Notes: generated by a model from the sequence alone, not told the origin. Positions 48,500 to 57,952 are shown, numbered from the stretch's first letter. The stretch: DNA of 60,732 nt from JAETTH01 sp964455975 (GCA_964455975.1 CAYVYP010000002.1:1-60732), one strand, 5' to 3'. Made by a program: numbers and translations.

Positions 48500-49909
48500 A
48501 TGACACGAAACAACACAATTCTTGCAGAAAACGTTTCTGCAGCGCTAGCACTTGGTCCATTGGATGGACGGTATTCTCAAATAAGCAAGAAACTTTCTCC
48601 CTACTTCTCCGAATACGCTCTGGTAAAAAACAGAGTTAAAGTTGAAGTACGTTGGTTAATGTTCTTGCTTGAAAATGTTGGAGGCTCCGATATTTTGGAC
48701 TCTTTCGACGACGTTGACAATCTTCTAAAGATTATGGCTATCTACACTGATTTTTCCGATGCATCTTATGTACGGATTAAAGAAATCGAGGCAGTTACTA
48801 ATCATGATGTCAAATCTGTTGAACTCTTTGTTGCTGAAAAGCTTAAAGAGTTAGGAATGGAAAATCTTATCAGCTTTGTGCATATTGGTTGCACATCTGA
48901 AGACATTACCAATCCTGCCTATGCCAACATGATTTCCATGGCATTAAAAGAAGTTTGGATTCCTGCAGCAGAGACATTAATTGAGGCTATTTCCAAGATT
49001 GCTTCCAAGCACGCTAATACTGCAATGCTTGCACACACTCATGGGCAACCAGCGACACCAACTACAGTTGGAAAAGAGCTTACGGTATATGTATATCGTT
49101 TGCAAAAGTCTCTGGAGAATATTAAATCTATTAGGACTCGTGCTAAATTCAATGGTGCAACTGGTAACTATGCAGCAATTTCTGTTGCGTTTCCTAACGA
49201 AGATTGGCCGGTACTTTCAAAACTTTTCATCGAGGACTACTTGGAATTGGATTTTAATCCTGTAACAACTCAAATTGAAAACCATGACTATATCTGCCAT
49301 ATCGCGGATGGTATTCGCCACTTCAACAATGTCCTTTTGGACTTTGATTTGGATATGTGGCTATATATCAGTATGGACTACTTTAAGCAGATTGCTGTAA
49401 AAACCGAAGTCGGCAGTAGCACTATGCCGCACAAAGTCAACCCCATTCGCTTCGAGAACAGTGAAGCAAACATTGACATGTCTAATGCAATATTTATGGC
49501 ATTGTCCAATAAGTTGCCTCGCTCTCGTATGCAAAGAGATTTGTCTGATTCATCTTCTTTGAGGAACATTGGACTTGCATTTGGCTATTCACTTCAAGCA
49601 ATTGAGCAGACCATTGGTGGTCTGAAAAAAGTAGCCGTGAACAATGAAAAAATCTCTGTCGATCTTGATAGCAAATGGGAAGTCTTGGCAGAACCTATTC
49701 AAACCGTACTTCGTAAGTATGGTATTCCCGATGCCTATAATCAACTAAAGGAATTGACAAGAGGTAAAGCTATCTCTAAAGAAGCAATTCAAGAATTTAT
49801 CAAGTCTCTGAATGTGCTTTCCGCTGAAGATACCTCTACACTTCTCGCGTTAACTCCGTCTAGTTATGTAGGTCTCGCAAGCAAAATTGTGGAGGATGAA
49901 CTATTATAG
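48500..49909 (+). CDS. purB: Adenylosuccinate lyase (PurB), probably horizontally acquired
   Basis: 469 aa. Family signatures are ALGPLDGRYSQI, HDVKSVE, GCTSEDITN, THGQPATPT and the catalytic loop GSSTMPHKVNPIRFEN; it looks like the E. coli-type PurB. It cleaves adenylosuccinate and SAICAR in purine synthesis. Base composition is clearly richer in G and C than all neighbours (codons such as CTC, GTC, TCC, CGC). Two in-frame CGG codons occur (codon 24 in LDGRY, codon 92 in YVRIKE). The first is a conserved Arg, so CGG must be read as a triplet for the enzyme to be made. This conflicts with the rule seen in native genes. Confidence 0.95.
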   Translation: MTRNNTILAENVSAALALGPLDGRYSQISKKLSPYFSEYALVKNRVKVEVRWLMFLLENVGGSDILDSFDDVDNLLKIMAIYTDFSDASYVRIKEIEAVTNHDVKSVELFVAEKLKELGMENLISFVHIGCTSEDITNPAYANMISMALKEVWIPAAETLIEAISKIASKHANTAMLAHTHGQPATPTTVGKELTVYVYRLQKSLENIKSIRTRAKFNGATGNYAAISVAFPNEDWPVLSKLFIEDYLELDFNPVTTQIENHDYICHIADGIRHFNNVLLDFDLDMWLYISMDYFKQIAVKTEVGSSTMPHKVNPIRFENSEANIDMSNAIFMALSNKLPRSRMQRDLSDSSSLRNIGLAFGYSLQAIEQTIGGLKKVAVNNEKISVDLDSKWEVLAEPIQTVLRKYGIPDAYNQLKELTRGKAISKEAIQEFIKSLNVLSAEDTSTLLALTPSSYVGLASKIVEDELL

Positions 49910-49929
49910 TTTTCTTCCGTGTTCAAAAA

Positions 49930-49962
49930 GAAGAGCTGCTTCCATTATGGATGCAGCTCTTT
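49930..49962 (+). terminator. Terminator of purB
   Basis: Hairpin AAGAGCTGC / GCAGCTCTT followed by a T-rich tract, 21 bases after the purB stop. Confidence 0.85.
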
Positions 49963-49995
49963 CCCTTTTAATAACAACTATTTTTCTATTATCAA

Positions 49996-50035
49996 AAAAA
50001 AGTTTCAGAATATTAAATCTGAAACTTTTTTTATT
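49996..50035 (-). terminator. Terminator of the mutL-miaA-hlyD-sepF-divIVA cluster
   Basis: Palindrome AAAGTTTCAGA / TCTGAAACTTT with A and T runs on either side, just downstream of divIVA in the minus direction. Confidence 0.85.
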
Positions 50036-50038
50036 TTT

Positions 50039-50494
50039 TTAATTTTCTTTATTTACTTCTTTTAATAATTCTAATTGTGATATTAAAAGTGATTCCATTT
50101 TTGCTTTATATATATCAAATTGTTCTTTTTGAATATTTTCTAGTTCTCTTTTCTTTAGGCTAATTTCTTGTTCTAATGTATCTACTGCTCTTCTTGCATT
50201 TATTTGTGCTTCTTGAACTATTTGGTCTGCTTGTTTCTTGGCTATATCTTTAACTTCTTCAGCTGTTGATTGAGCCATAACAAGTGTATTTTGCAATGTT
50301 CCTTCTATTGTTTTGTAATGTACAACGTCTTTTTCTAGATCTTCTACTTTGTTTTTAAACTCAGTATTTTCTTTATACATTTTTTCATATTCTGTTGTTA
50401 ATTGGTCTAAAAATTCATCTACTTCTTCTACATTATATCCATTCATAATTTGTTTTGAAAATTTCTTATTTTCAATTTCCAATGGTGTGATCAT
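50039..50494 (-). CDS. divIVA: DivIVA-family division-site protein
   Basis: 151 aa. The lipid-binding N-terminus MITPLEIENKKFSKQIMNGYNVEEVDEFLDQ is the DivIVA signature (shown here only in part: KFSKQIMNGY, VDEFLD), followed by two long coiled-coil segments. It binds curved membrane at poles and septa and recruits division or sporulation factors. It lies 31 bases downstream of sepF, the usual Firmicutes order. Confidence 0.92.
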   Translation of the reverse strand: MITPLEIENKKFSKQIMNGYNVEEVDEFLDQLTTEYEKMYKENTEFKNKVEDLEKDVVHYKTIEGTLQNTLVMAQSTAEEVKDIAKKQADQIVQEAQINARRAVDTLEQEISLKKRELENIQKEQFDIYKAKMESLLISQLELLKEVNKEN

Positions 50495-50525
50495 AGTTTT
50501 TCCTCCTAAAATTTATGATTGATAT

Positions 50526-50999
50526 TTAGTTATTTACATTATTTCTAATCCATGATACTGAAAGCTTATTTTTTATTTCTTCTCTTGCCATTTCATTTGT
50601 TATATCATAATTACAAGGTGCTATTAAAAATATTGAATTTGAAATTTTTTGAATATGTCCATCTAATGCATGAACAGCACCAGATATAACGTCAACAATA
50701 CGTCTTGCAACATCTTTATTAACATATTCTAAATTTACAATTACAGATTTTTTTTCTTTTAATAAATCACATATGTTTTCTGATTGTTCAAAAGAAGTTG
50801 GTTGTGATATTACCATCTTTACTTGTTGAACTTGTGGCATATTTACAACTTTATTCTTTCTTCCAAATATCCCTCTATCTTCATTTTCTTCGTTTTCTTC
50901 ATTCTCAACTTCGTCTATTTCTTCTTCGTCATATCCGTCTTTTTCTGGTGCTTCCATTCCAAAAACTTCCCATATTTTGTTCATCACAGCTCCTGCCAT
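50526..50999 (-). CDS. sepF: Cell division protein SepF
   Basis: 157 aa. An N-terminal amphipathic segment (MNKIWEVFGM) is followed by an acidic linker (DEEEIDEVENEENEENE) and the SepF core with VIVNLEYVNKDVARRIVDVI and GAVHALDGHIQKI. It links FtsZ filaments to the membrane. A start at ATG 50984 (MNKIWE) is nearly as good as 50999; both have a GGAG upstream. Confidence 0.93.
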   Translation of the reverse strand: MAGAVMNKIWEVFGMEAPEKDGYDEEEIDEVENEENEENEDRGIFGRKNKVVNMPQVQQVKMVISQPTSFEQSENICDLLKEKKSVIVNLEYVNKDVARRIVDVISGAVHALDGHIQKISNSIFLIAPCNYDITNEMAREEIKNKLSVSWIRNNVNN

Positions 51000-51132
51000 T
51001 TAAAAACCCTCCTAATACTCCTCATTGGTATTTTTTATTTGTCTATAGTATCCATCTTTTTTATTACAAAGTCAATAGTTTTTTTCAACTGTAATATAAT
51101 TTTAAACTGCTTGTAATAAAATTGTAACAATA

Positions 51133-52396
51133 TTATTCATTTACTTTATCCAAAGATGGATTTATAAGAATTTCGTCATATAAAGTAATACTTTTCATTG
51201 TTCTTATTTCATCTTTAGTATATCCCATTTGTTTTAATTCATCAGAATCATAATTTTCTACAATTGCATATTTATCATTTTGATTTTTTACTTTTACTAA
51301 TATTTTAGCTAAATATCCGAGATTTATTTCTTACAACATATGCTTTATTATCTTGATATACTATTGCAGAATTTGGAACTTTTAATCCTGTATCTCCCCA
51401 CCAAATTATGTCTAAAGATATTTTTCTATAATTAATTAATTCTTGTATGTATTTTTCTATTTTAATTACAACAACTTTTCTTCCATCATCTTCTTGTGAT
51501 ATATACTCTATTTCAGCAGGAACTTCTTTTGAGTTAGATAATCTTACTTTTATGCTATTGCCTACTTTTGCATCTTTTGATTTTTCAGAGTTTAAAATTA
51601 CTGCTATATAGCATTTAAAATTATCTATTATTTTTCCTTCTTCTTCACTTGTAGATATAATTTGACCTGTTTTTACATTTAATTCTTCTAGCTTTTTAGC
51701 TGTTAATGTAGAAAAGGTTTCTGGTGTTAATACTCCTTCTAGTCCATCTACCCTATATGATACAAGTCCACTGTTTGGTGCTGTTACATATTCAGCTCCA
51801 TTATTTAATTCTTCTTCATATTTTGCTCTTTCTTCATATAGCTTTTTTATATTAGACCCTGCTGGGCTTAAATCTCCCGAAATTTTTGCTTTTTTTGTTA
51901 TATATGTATTTATGTCTTTTTTATATTCTTGTATTTTTTGTATATCATTTATAGTATATAAATTGCTTAATTTTTCATCAATTTGATTTTCTAAAACTTT
52001 TATATCTCCTGTAGGATTAATATTTTCACTAGATAAGGCTTCTTGTATTTTTAAAGAAACTTCTTGTATTTTTTTAATTAAATTTTCCTCTCCAGTAGTA
52101 TAATATCTAAAAACAGATTCATCTTTAGCTGCTCTTTCTCCTTCATTTACTATCTTTTCCATTCCATTTTTATAATTTTTTCCTTTAATTACTATTTCAT
52201 CTCTTATTATATATCCAGCCACCTGTTCTTCAGAATACAGCTTTCCATTTTCTATCATAACTGTGTCTGTTGGATTTTTAATTAAATTTGAAACTACAAT
52301 TACAACATAAATAGCTATAATTGCAATAATAACTGCAATTATAGTTTTTTTACTTATTTTGATTGAATTTTTTATACTCTTATTAGTATTTTTCAC
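51133..52396 (-). CDS. HlyD-like efflux/secretion adaptor protein, read through one CGGA quadruplet
   Basis: 420 aa when the extra C at 51319 is skipped. An N-terminal helix (residues 15-35) is followed by a barrel-sandwich half, a coiled-coil hairpin, the second half (YVTAPNSGLVSYRVDGLEG) and beta-barrel parts, the HlyD/membrane fusion plan. After the site (Gly360, RNKSGYLAKILVKV) 60 further residues finish the domain, and without the shift the protein ends in three odd residues. GTG start at 52396 overlaps the miaA stop by one base, with GGAGG 7 bases before it. Members in this position, between miaA and sepF, are common in Clostridia; role unknown. Confidence 0.82.
51316..51319 (-). other. 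CGGA quadruplet / +1 frameshift site in the HlyD-like gene
   Basis: Context TCT-C-GGA-TAT. Skipping C51319 opens 61 further codons ending NPSLDKVNE. Confidence 0.82.
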
Positions 52397-53307
52397 TACA
52401 TTTCCTCCAAAATAGTGTTTACATTATTTTGTACTGTATCTAATCCATTAATCCATTTTATATTTTCAATTTTTTTAAACCAAGTAATCTGCCTTTTTGC
52501 ATATCTTCTTGTTTCCATTTTTATTTTTTCTATCATTTCTTCTTTTGTACAATTTTTATTTAAATATTCTACAACTTCTTTATAGCCTAATCCTTGCATA
52601 GCTGTTGGAAATTTGCTATATTTTTTAGTTAATTCTTCTACTTCTTGTATTAAACCATCTTCTATCATAATGTCTACTCTTTTATTAATTCTTTCATAAA
52701 GTTTTTCTCTATCCATATTAATTCCAAAAACTTTATAATCATATTCAGGCTTATTTTTTCTTGATTCTTTTTCTTGCTCTGTTTTAGTTTTTCCTGTGTC
52801 ATGATATATTTCCAGAACTCTCATTATACGCTTTTTGTCATTTTCACTTATTGTTTTCATTGCCTCAAAATCAATTTTACAAGCTTCTTTATAAAGTTCT
52901 TCTAAACCTTTTTCTTGAATTATTTTTTCTAATTCATTTCTATATTTTTCATCTATTTTTATATCTGTATATTCAATCTCATATACAAGAGAATTTATAT
53001 ATAGGCCTGTTCCTCCTACTATTATAGGAACTTTATTCTCATTTATTATTTCTTTTATTTTAGCTTTTGCATCTTTTTTAAAATCTGCCACACTATATCT
53101 TTCATCTGGTGAAACAAAATCTATTAAATGATGTTTTATTTCTTTTGTTTCTTCATCAGTAGGTTTTGCTGTTCCTATATTCATATCTTTATATATTTGC
53201 ATAGAATCAGATGATATTATTTCTCCATTTATTTTTTTAGCAAGTTCTATTCCTAATCCCGTCTTGCCTGAAGCTGTTGGTCCACATATAACTATTACTT
53301 TTTGCAT
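52396..53307 (-). CDS. miaA: tRNA dimethylallyltransferase MiaA
   Basis: 303 aa. P-loop GPTASGKTGLGI (residues 7-18), SSDSMQIYKDMNIGTAKP, GGTGLYINSL and RYAKRQITWF are MiaA signatures. It adds the isopentenyl group to A37 of tRNAs reading UNN codons, so it acts on the same anticodon-loop position that is altered in the unusual tRNA-Gly. Its stop overlaps the hlyD-like start and it lies 6 bases after mutL. Confidence 0.95.
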   Translation of the reverse strand: MQKVIVICGPTASGKTGLGIELAKKINGEIISSDSMQIYKDMNIGTAKPTDEETKEIKHHLIDFVSPDERYSVADFKKDAKAKIKEIINENKVPIIVGGTGLYINSLVYEIEYTDIKIDEKYRNELEKIIQEKGLEELYKEACKIDFEAMKTISENDKKRIMRVLEIYHDTGKTKTEQEKESRKNKPEYDYKVFGINMDREKLYERINKRVDIMIEDGLIQEVEELTKKYSKFPTAMQGLGYKEVVEYLNKNCTKEEMIEKIKMETRRYAKRQITWFKKIENIKWINGLDTVQNNVNTILEEM

Positions 53308-53313
53308 ATCTTG

Positions 53314-55500
53314 TTATCTCCTTGAAAATTTCTTTTCTATGTCGTATTTTGTCATTTTTATAGCTGTTGGTCTTCCATGAGGACAAGTAAATGGATTTGG
53401 AAGTTTTAATAATTTTTCCATTAAAGTATCCACTTCTTCTTTTGTTAATGCCATATTTGCTTTAACAGCTGCTTTACATGCTACTGTAGCTATAAATTTT
53501 TCTTCTATTTCTTGTTTTGCTGTTCTTGCTACAGTATTTATTTCATCTAATGTTTCTAAAAATAATTCTCTAGTTTCTAAATCTAAACATATATTAGGAA
53601 CTCCTGTTAATTTTATTGTATTTTCTCCAAATTCCTCTAACATAAATCCAGCTTTTTCAAACATCTCCATGTTTTCTTTTGCAATTAACATTTCTTTATG
53701 AGTTAGAGTTATTATATCTGGAAGAAGCATTAATTGAGAGTCTTTTTCTCCATCATTATAATAATTTGCTTTTACTTTTTCATACATAATTCTTTCATGT
53801 GCTGCATGCTGATCTATTATATACATTTCATTATCTATTTCAATTATTATATATGTAGAAAATACAATTCCTATAAATTTATATTTTGGCTTATTATATA
53901 CTTCTTGTTCTTCAAACATAGATATTCTATCTTCTTTTTTTATATCTGCATACTTTATAATTGTATCATCTATTTTTTCTGTATTTTCTTGTTCTTCTTT
54001 TTCTGCTAATTCTTCTTTTCCAAATGTTTTTGCATACATCTGATTAAAATTTTCTGGAATTAAATTTTGTTCTTGTTTTGTCATCTTCTTTAATAATTCT
54101 TGCATATTTATTGGTTGTTTTTGAACAATATTTTCTTCTTCAATACTTTTATTTTCTTCTACATAATTTTTACTCTCTTCTTGTGTTGTACTTTCTATTT
54201 TATTTTCTAATGTAGCATCTACATTATCTTTTATTTGTGAAATTTGTTTAAAAACATCTTGTGCTACATTTTCTTGTACCTTTATTACATCTGGATTTAC
54301 TACATTAATTTGCCTTGTATTAAATATATCTTCTAATGTATTTGTTTTATCATTATTTACTTGTTCTACTTCTTCTTTTCTAAATTTTGAAAATAATCCT
54401 TTAAACCCTTGTTTTTCTTTAGACTCGTCATTTATATTTATCTTTGAATAGTTTATTTCATTTTCTAGTGGTTGTTCTTCTTCTTTTTGTTTTTCTGTAT
54501 TTGTAACTAAATCTCCTTTTAATAATGTATCTTTTATTGCATGATATACAGCTTTAAATACTTTTTGTTCTTCTTCAAATCTTACTTCTAATTTTGCTGG
54601 ATGAACATTAACATCAACTTTTGCTGGATTCATACTTAAATTTAATATTAAAAATCCATATTTTCCTATTGTTAACATTCCTTTAAAAGCTTGTTCTGCT
54701 CCACTTGTTAATGTTTTATCTTTAACAAATCTATTATTTACAAAAAATAGTTGGTTTGCTCTATTTGAACGTGCAATTTCAGGTTTTCCTATAACTCCTG
54801 TTATTTTTATATCTTCATATTCATAATCAACATCTAATACACTTTGAGATATATCTTTTCCATAAATATTATATATTACATCTTTTATTTGTCCATTTCC
54901 ATTGCTAGAAATTACTGTTTTTCCTGTATTTACTAATTTTATTGAAACATTTGTATTTACTAAAGCAATTCTTGTTACAACATCTTCTATATATCCTGAT
55001 TCTGTAAAGTCTTTTTTTAGAAATTTATATCTTACAGGAGTATTAAAAAATAAATTTGTAACTGTTATTGTAGTCCCTAAAGGGCATCCAATTTCTTCTT
55101 TTTCTAATATTTTTCCCGCTTCTACTACTATTTTATGTCCTATTTCATCTTCTTTAGTTCTTGAAACCATTTCCACGCGTGCAATTGCAGCAACACTAGC
55201 TAAAGCCTCACCTCTAAACCCCATTGAAGTTACTGTTTCTAAATCATCAGCTTTTCTTATTTTACTTGTTGCATGTCTTTCAAAAGCCATTTCCATATCA
55301 TCTTCTGATATTCCTTTTCCATTATCTGTTATACGTATATATGATATTCCTCCATTTTTAATTTCTACAGATAAATTTGTTGCTCCTGCATCTATAGAAT
55401 TCTCCATCATTTCTTTTATTACTGAAGCTGGCCTCTCTATAACTTCTCCAGCCGCTATTTTATTTATTGTTAAATCATCTAATAATACTATATTTCCCAT
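53314..55500 (-). CDS. mutL: DNA mismatch repair protein MutL
   Basis: 728 aa. The N-terminal GHKL ATPase has KIAAGEVIERPASVIKEM, DNGKGI, GFRGEALASV and GTTITVTNLF. A long acidic linker (about 330-520) follows, and the C-terminal domain carries the endonuclease motif DQHAAHERIMYEK plus ACKAAVKAN and CPHGRPT, so it is the nicking type of MutL used by bacteria without MutH. Neighbours miaA and the mutL pairing are typical. MutS itself is not in the window. Confidence 0.96.
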   Translation of the reverse strand: MGNIVLLDDLTINKIAAGEVIERPASVIKEMMENSIDAGATNLSVEIKNGGISYIRITDNGKGISEDDMEMAFERHATSKIRKADDLETVTSMGFRGEALASVAAIARVEMVSRTKEDEIGHKIVVEAGKILEKEEIGCPLGTTITVTNLFFNTPVRYKFLKKDFTESGYIEDVVTRIALVNTNVSIKLVNTGKTVISSNGNGQIKDVIYNIYGKDISQSVLDVDYEYEDIKITGVIGKPEIARSNRANQLFFVNNRFVKDKTLTSGAEQAFKGMLTIGKYGFLILNLSMNPAKVDVNVHPAKLEVRFEEEQKVFKAVYHAIKDTLLKGDLVTNTEKQKEEEQPLENEINYSKININDESKEKQGFKGLFSKFRKEEVEQVNNDKTNTLEDIFNTRQINVVNPDVIKVQENVAQDVFKQISQIKDNVDATLENKIESTTQEESKNYVEENKSIEEENIVQKQPINMQELLKKMTKQEQNLIPENFNQMYAKTFGKEELAEKEEQENTEKIDDTIIKYADIKKEDRISMFEEQEVYNKPKYKFIGIVFSTYIIIEIDNEMYIIDQHAAHERIMYEKVKANYYNDGEKDSQLMLLPDIITLTHKEMLIAKENMEMFEKAGFMLEEFGENTIKLTGVPNICLDLETRELFLETLDEINTVARTAKQEIEEKFIATVACKAAVKANMALTKEEVDTLMEKLLKLPNPFTCPHGRPTAIKMTKYDIEKKFSRR

Positions 55501-55670
55501 ATTGTACCCCCATATTTACTTTTGTGCTATTTTATATGTGGATTATATCACTAAAGCTTGTTTTTTGTATAGGTCTTTTTTAAAATTGTAACACATTTTT
55601 ACTTTTTAGAATAATATATACCATACTAAAGAGCAAAATCAAAGTTCTTTTATAGGAGGAGGTTATCAAA

Positions 55671-55787
55671 ATGGGAGGAAATTGTTTGTGTAACAATAGT
55701 GAACTTCTTTGGTTCATCATTCTATTTCTTCTACTTTTCTGCTGTGGTGGATGTAGCAGAGGCTGTTGTAATACTTGCTGCAACTAG
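55671..55787 (+). CDS. Small Cys-rich single-helix membrane protein
   Basis: 38 aa: MGGNCLCNNSELLW, a hydrophobic helix FIILFLLLF, then CCGGCSRGCCNTCCN with eight Cys in 15 residues. A strong AGGAGGAGG ribosome binding site precedes it. It resembles small Gly/Cys-rich sporulation or coat-associated membrane proteins (YjcZ type). Divergent from mutL and followed by a similar gene. Confidence 0.7.
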   Translation: MGGNCLCNNSELLWFIILFLLLFCCGGCSRGCCNTCCN

Positions 55788-55838
55788 TATTTAATACCTA
55801 TAACAGAGAAAAGTACTTACTTGAAAGGGGGGAATTTT

Positions 55839-55976
55839 ATGCCAGAAAATAGAGGTTGCGGATGTGGTTTATTCGGAGGTGGATGTGACTGCATTTGGAT
55901 AATAATCGTTTTAGTAATAATTTGTTGCTGCTGCGGCGGTGGATTTGGAAACAACAACTGCGGAGGATGCTGCTAA
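55839..55976 (+). CDS. Small Cys/Gly-rich single-helix membrane protein
   Basis: 45 aa: Cys/Gly-rich ends (RGCGCGLFGGGCDC and CCCCGGGFGNNNCGGCC) around one helix IWIIIVLVII. The ribosome binding site is GGGGGG 6 bases before the ATG. It is a paralogue in style of the preceding gene, 51 bases downstream, and probably expressed with it. All CGG triplets are split between codons (TGC-GGA, TTC-GGA, TGC-GGC). Confidence 0.72.
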   Translation: MPENRGCGCGLFGGGCDCIWIIIVLVIICCCCGGGFGNNNCGGCC

Positions 55977-55993
55977 TTAAAACATAATAATGT

Positions 55994-56030
55994 AAAAACG
56001 ACTTTCTATAATGAAAGTCGTTTATTTTTA
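55994..56030 (+). terminator. Terminator after the Cys-rich genes
   Basis: Hairpin AAACGACTTTC / GAAAGTCGTTT with a 6-base loop and a following T-rich run. Confidence 0.85.
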
Positions 56031-56154
56031 ATTATTTCATCATTAAATAAATAGCTTTACTTTATATTTATATACATTTTGTACATAATATAAATAGTTT
56101 TAAAATAAAGCAATAATAATTAATAATAATTTTGGTTTTTATTAACAATTTGTA

Positions 56155-56183
56155 TTGAAATTGTGTATATATTGTGATACAAT
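56155..56183 (+). promoter_or_regulatory. Promoter of the DinJ-YafQ-type operon
   Basis: TTGAAA and TACAAT separated by 17 bases, about 30 bases before the antitoxin ATG, with GGAGGTG as ribosome binding site. Confidence 0.7.
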
Positions 56184-56213
56184 GGATATAATATTAATAC
56201 GGAGGTGATTATA

Positions 56214-56483
56214 ATGGCTAAAACGGATACTTTGCATATTAGAGTAAAACCTGATGTAAAAGCAAGAGCAGAAGAAACCTTAAATTATTTAGGATTATCT
56301 ATTACAGAAGCGGTTAATGTATTTCTAAATCAAGTCATTTTAAACGATGGAATTCCTTTTAAAATAGAAAAACCTAGATATAATAAAGAAACTTTACAGG
56401 CGATAGAAGATGTAAAAAACGGCAAAAATCTAAGTAAAGCTTTTGATACTGTAGAAGAAATGTTTAAGGAGTTGGATAAATAG
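56214..56483 (+). CDS. RelB/DinJ-family antitoxin
   Basis: 89 aa. A ribbon-helix-helix N-terminus (KTDTLHIRVKPDVKARAEETL, quoted here only in part as LHIRVKPDVKARAE) with GLSITEAVNVFLNQ is the RelB/DinJ signature, and the C-terminus is the toxin-binding tail. It binds its operator and neutralises the toxin encoded next. The stop TAG overlaps the toxin GTG start by one base. Confidence 0.92.
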   Translation: MAKTDTLHIRVKPDVKARAEETLNYLGLSITEAVNVFLNQVILNDGIPFKIEKPRYNKETLQAIEDVKNGKNLSKAFDTVEEMFKELDK

Positions 56484-56756
56484 TGCTAAAAGTAAAATAT
56501 TCTAATCAATTCAAAAAAGATTATAAATTAATACAAAAAAGAAAATATAATATTGAACTACTAAAACAAGTAGTAACTTTACTTGTAGAAGAACAACCAC
56601 TTCCTGAAAAGTATAAAGAACATTCTCTTACTGGTGATTATAAACGGATTTAAAGAATGTCATATTCAACCTAACTGGCTTTTAATTTATAGAGTTGAAA
56701 ATAATGAAATAACTTTAACAGTTTCAAGAACAGGAACTCATTCAGATTTATTTTAA
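56483..56756 (+). CDS. YafQ-type RelE-superfamily mRNA interferase toxin, read through one CGGA quadruplet
   Basis: 90 aa when the extra C at 56645 is skipped, the usual YafQ length. It begins at GTG, overlapping the antitoxin stop: LKVKYSNQFKKDYKLIQKR, then HSLTGDYK-G-FKECHIQPNWLLIYRV and VSRTGTHSDLF. The site glycine is Gly55 in the conserved GDYKGFxECH motif. The catalytic His residues (ECHI and THSDLF) are after the site. Without the shift the product is a 55-residue fragment without active site. The toxin would thus be harmless in a host lacking the decoder. Confidence 0.9.
56645..56648 (+). other. CGGA quadruplet / +1 frameshift site in the YafQ-type toxin
   Basis: Context AAA-C-GGA-TTT, the only site preceded by A. 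Skipping C56645 restores GDYKGFKECHI; the plain frame stops two codons later. Confidence 0.88.
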
Positions 56757-56828
56757 AAAGATACACTTATGAAGTGTACCTTTATAAAAAATAAGCTACT
56801 CTCATTTTCTGAAAGTCGCTTATTTTTT

Positions 56829-56904
56829 TGGTTGGGCTGGGTAGATTCGAACTACCGGAATGCCAGAGTCAAAGTCTGGTGCCTTACCGCTTGGCTACAG
56901 CCCA
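56829..56904 (-). tRNA. tRNA-Gln (anticodon UUG)
   Basis: Acceptor TGGGCTG/CAGCCCA, loop CTTTGAC with anticodon TTG, T arm with GTTCGAATC, discriminator A and encoded CCA. Standard U1-A72 type tRNA-Gln. Confidence 0.95.
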
Positions 56905-56917
56905 ATATTAAATTAAA

Positions 56918-56995
56918 TGGGGTGGAAGATGGGACTCGAACCCACGGTCTTCAGTGCCACAAACTGACGCGTTAACCAACTACGCTACATCCACC
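56918..56995 (-). tRNA. tRNA-His (anticodon GUG)
   Basis: Acceptor GTGGATG with an encoded extra G-1, anticodon loop TTGTGGC with GTG, T arm GTTCGAGTC and encoded CCA. It is 13 bases upstream of tRNA-Gln in the same transcript direction. Confidence 0.95.
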
Positions 56996-57120
56996 ATGTT
57001 TTCTTTGTCTTGCGCAAGTAATATTTTACATTATTTTGCACTATCTGTCAACACTTTAAACATAAATTTATTTTCAATTTTATTTTTTATATATTTATAT
57101 ACTTTTTTAACAATTTATTA

Positions 57121-57137
57121 GGCGAGCATTGCTCGCC
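57121..57137. repeat. Short perfect palindrome downstream of the sortase
   Basis: GGCGAGC-ATT-GCTCGCC, GC-rich in an AT-rich setting. A palindrome of the same plan (GGCGTAT-GCA-ATACGCC) is at 60331-60347 near the SUMF1-type gene. They may be related mini-elements or terminator stems. Confidence 0.5.
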
Positions 57138-57170
57138 CATATACTTTTATTTTACTCATTATTTTTTATA

Positions 57171-57857
57171 TTAATCTGCTTTTGCCCAAATTATTAATCT
57201 TTTTTTACTATCATCTGTACATGTAGATAAAGATATTTCTCTTCTTCCTTCTGTATCTCTTGTTATAAATTCTGCATCTTCTGGAGTTGTAATATATTTT
57301 TTATATATTGTATATGTTACTTTATTTCCTGTTGCATCTGTAATATATATTTTATCTCCTTCTACTAATTTACTATTATTTGAAAAGAATAATCCATTTC
57401 TATAATTATGCCCAATAATTACTGTATTACCTACTTTATTAAGTCCTGGTCCAGCTTGAATTGCAACTGCTAGTTCTATAGCTTTTGATGTTGCCTTTTC
57501 TAATACTGAATATTTTAAATTAGTTTTAGGAATTTCTATTTTTCCCATTATATTATATCCACCAAGTTGAGCATATTTCTTTCCTGATGAAGAAGTTCCA
57601 GTACTATTTGTATTATCATATGGGTTTGTTATTTCACCTGCTATGTTTTCAACAATTTCGTTTGTTACTTCATTAGTATTATCAGAAACTTCATTTTTTA
57701 TTTGCTCTTCAAATTGATTTAATCCATCTTCATTTTCTTTTTCTATGTAATATTTTCTATAGAAATCATATCCTAAATATCCTAGTAATATAATAATAGC
57801 TATTATTAATATGATTAATACTATTGTTAATGCTTTACTATACTTTTTTTCAAACAT
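57171..57857 (-). CDS. Sortase, class D-like
   Basis: 228 aa with an N-terminal helix (residues 12-32), an acidic/Thr-rich linker and the sortase barrel. The catalytic His is in VIIGHNYRNG, the Cys in LSTCTDD (TLxTC-type) and the Arg in KKRLIIWA. It would attach surface proteins to the cell wall or spore envelope. No sorting-signal protein is visible in the window. Confidence 0.88.
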   Translation of the reverse strand: MFEKKYSKALTIVLIILIIAIIILLGYLGYDFYRKYYIEKENEDGLNQFEEQIKNEVSDNTNEVTNEIVENIAGEITNPYDNTNSTGTSSSGKKYAQLGGYNIMGKIEIPKTNLKYSVLEKATSKAIELAVAIQAGPGLNKVGNTVIIGHNYRNGLFFSNNSKLVEGDKIYITDATGNKVTYTIYKKYITTPEDAEFITRDTEGRREISLSTCTDDSKKRLIIWAKAD

Positions 57858-57952
57858 ATTTTTTCCTCCTATGTTAAAAACTATATCTATTATAGCACAT
57901 TTTATGTCAATTTACTAGTTTTTCAACATTTTTCTTTTGTTTTTTTGTATTT

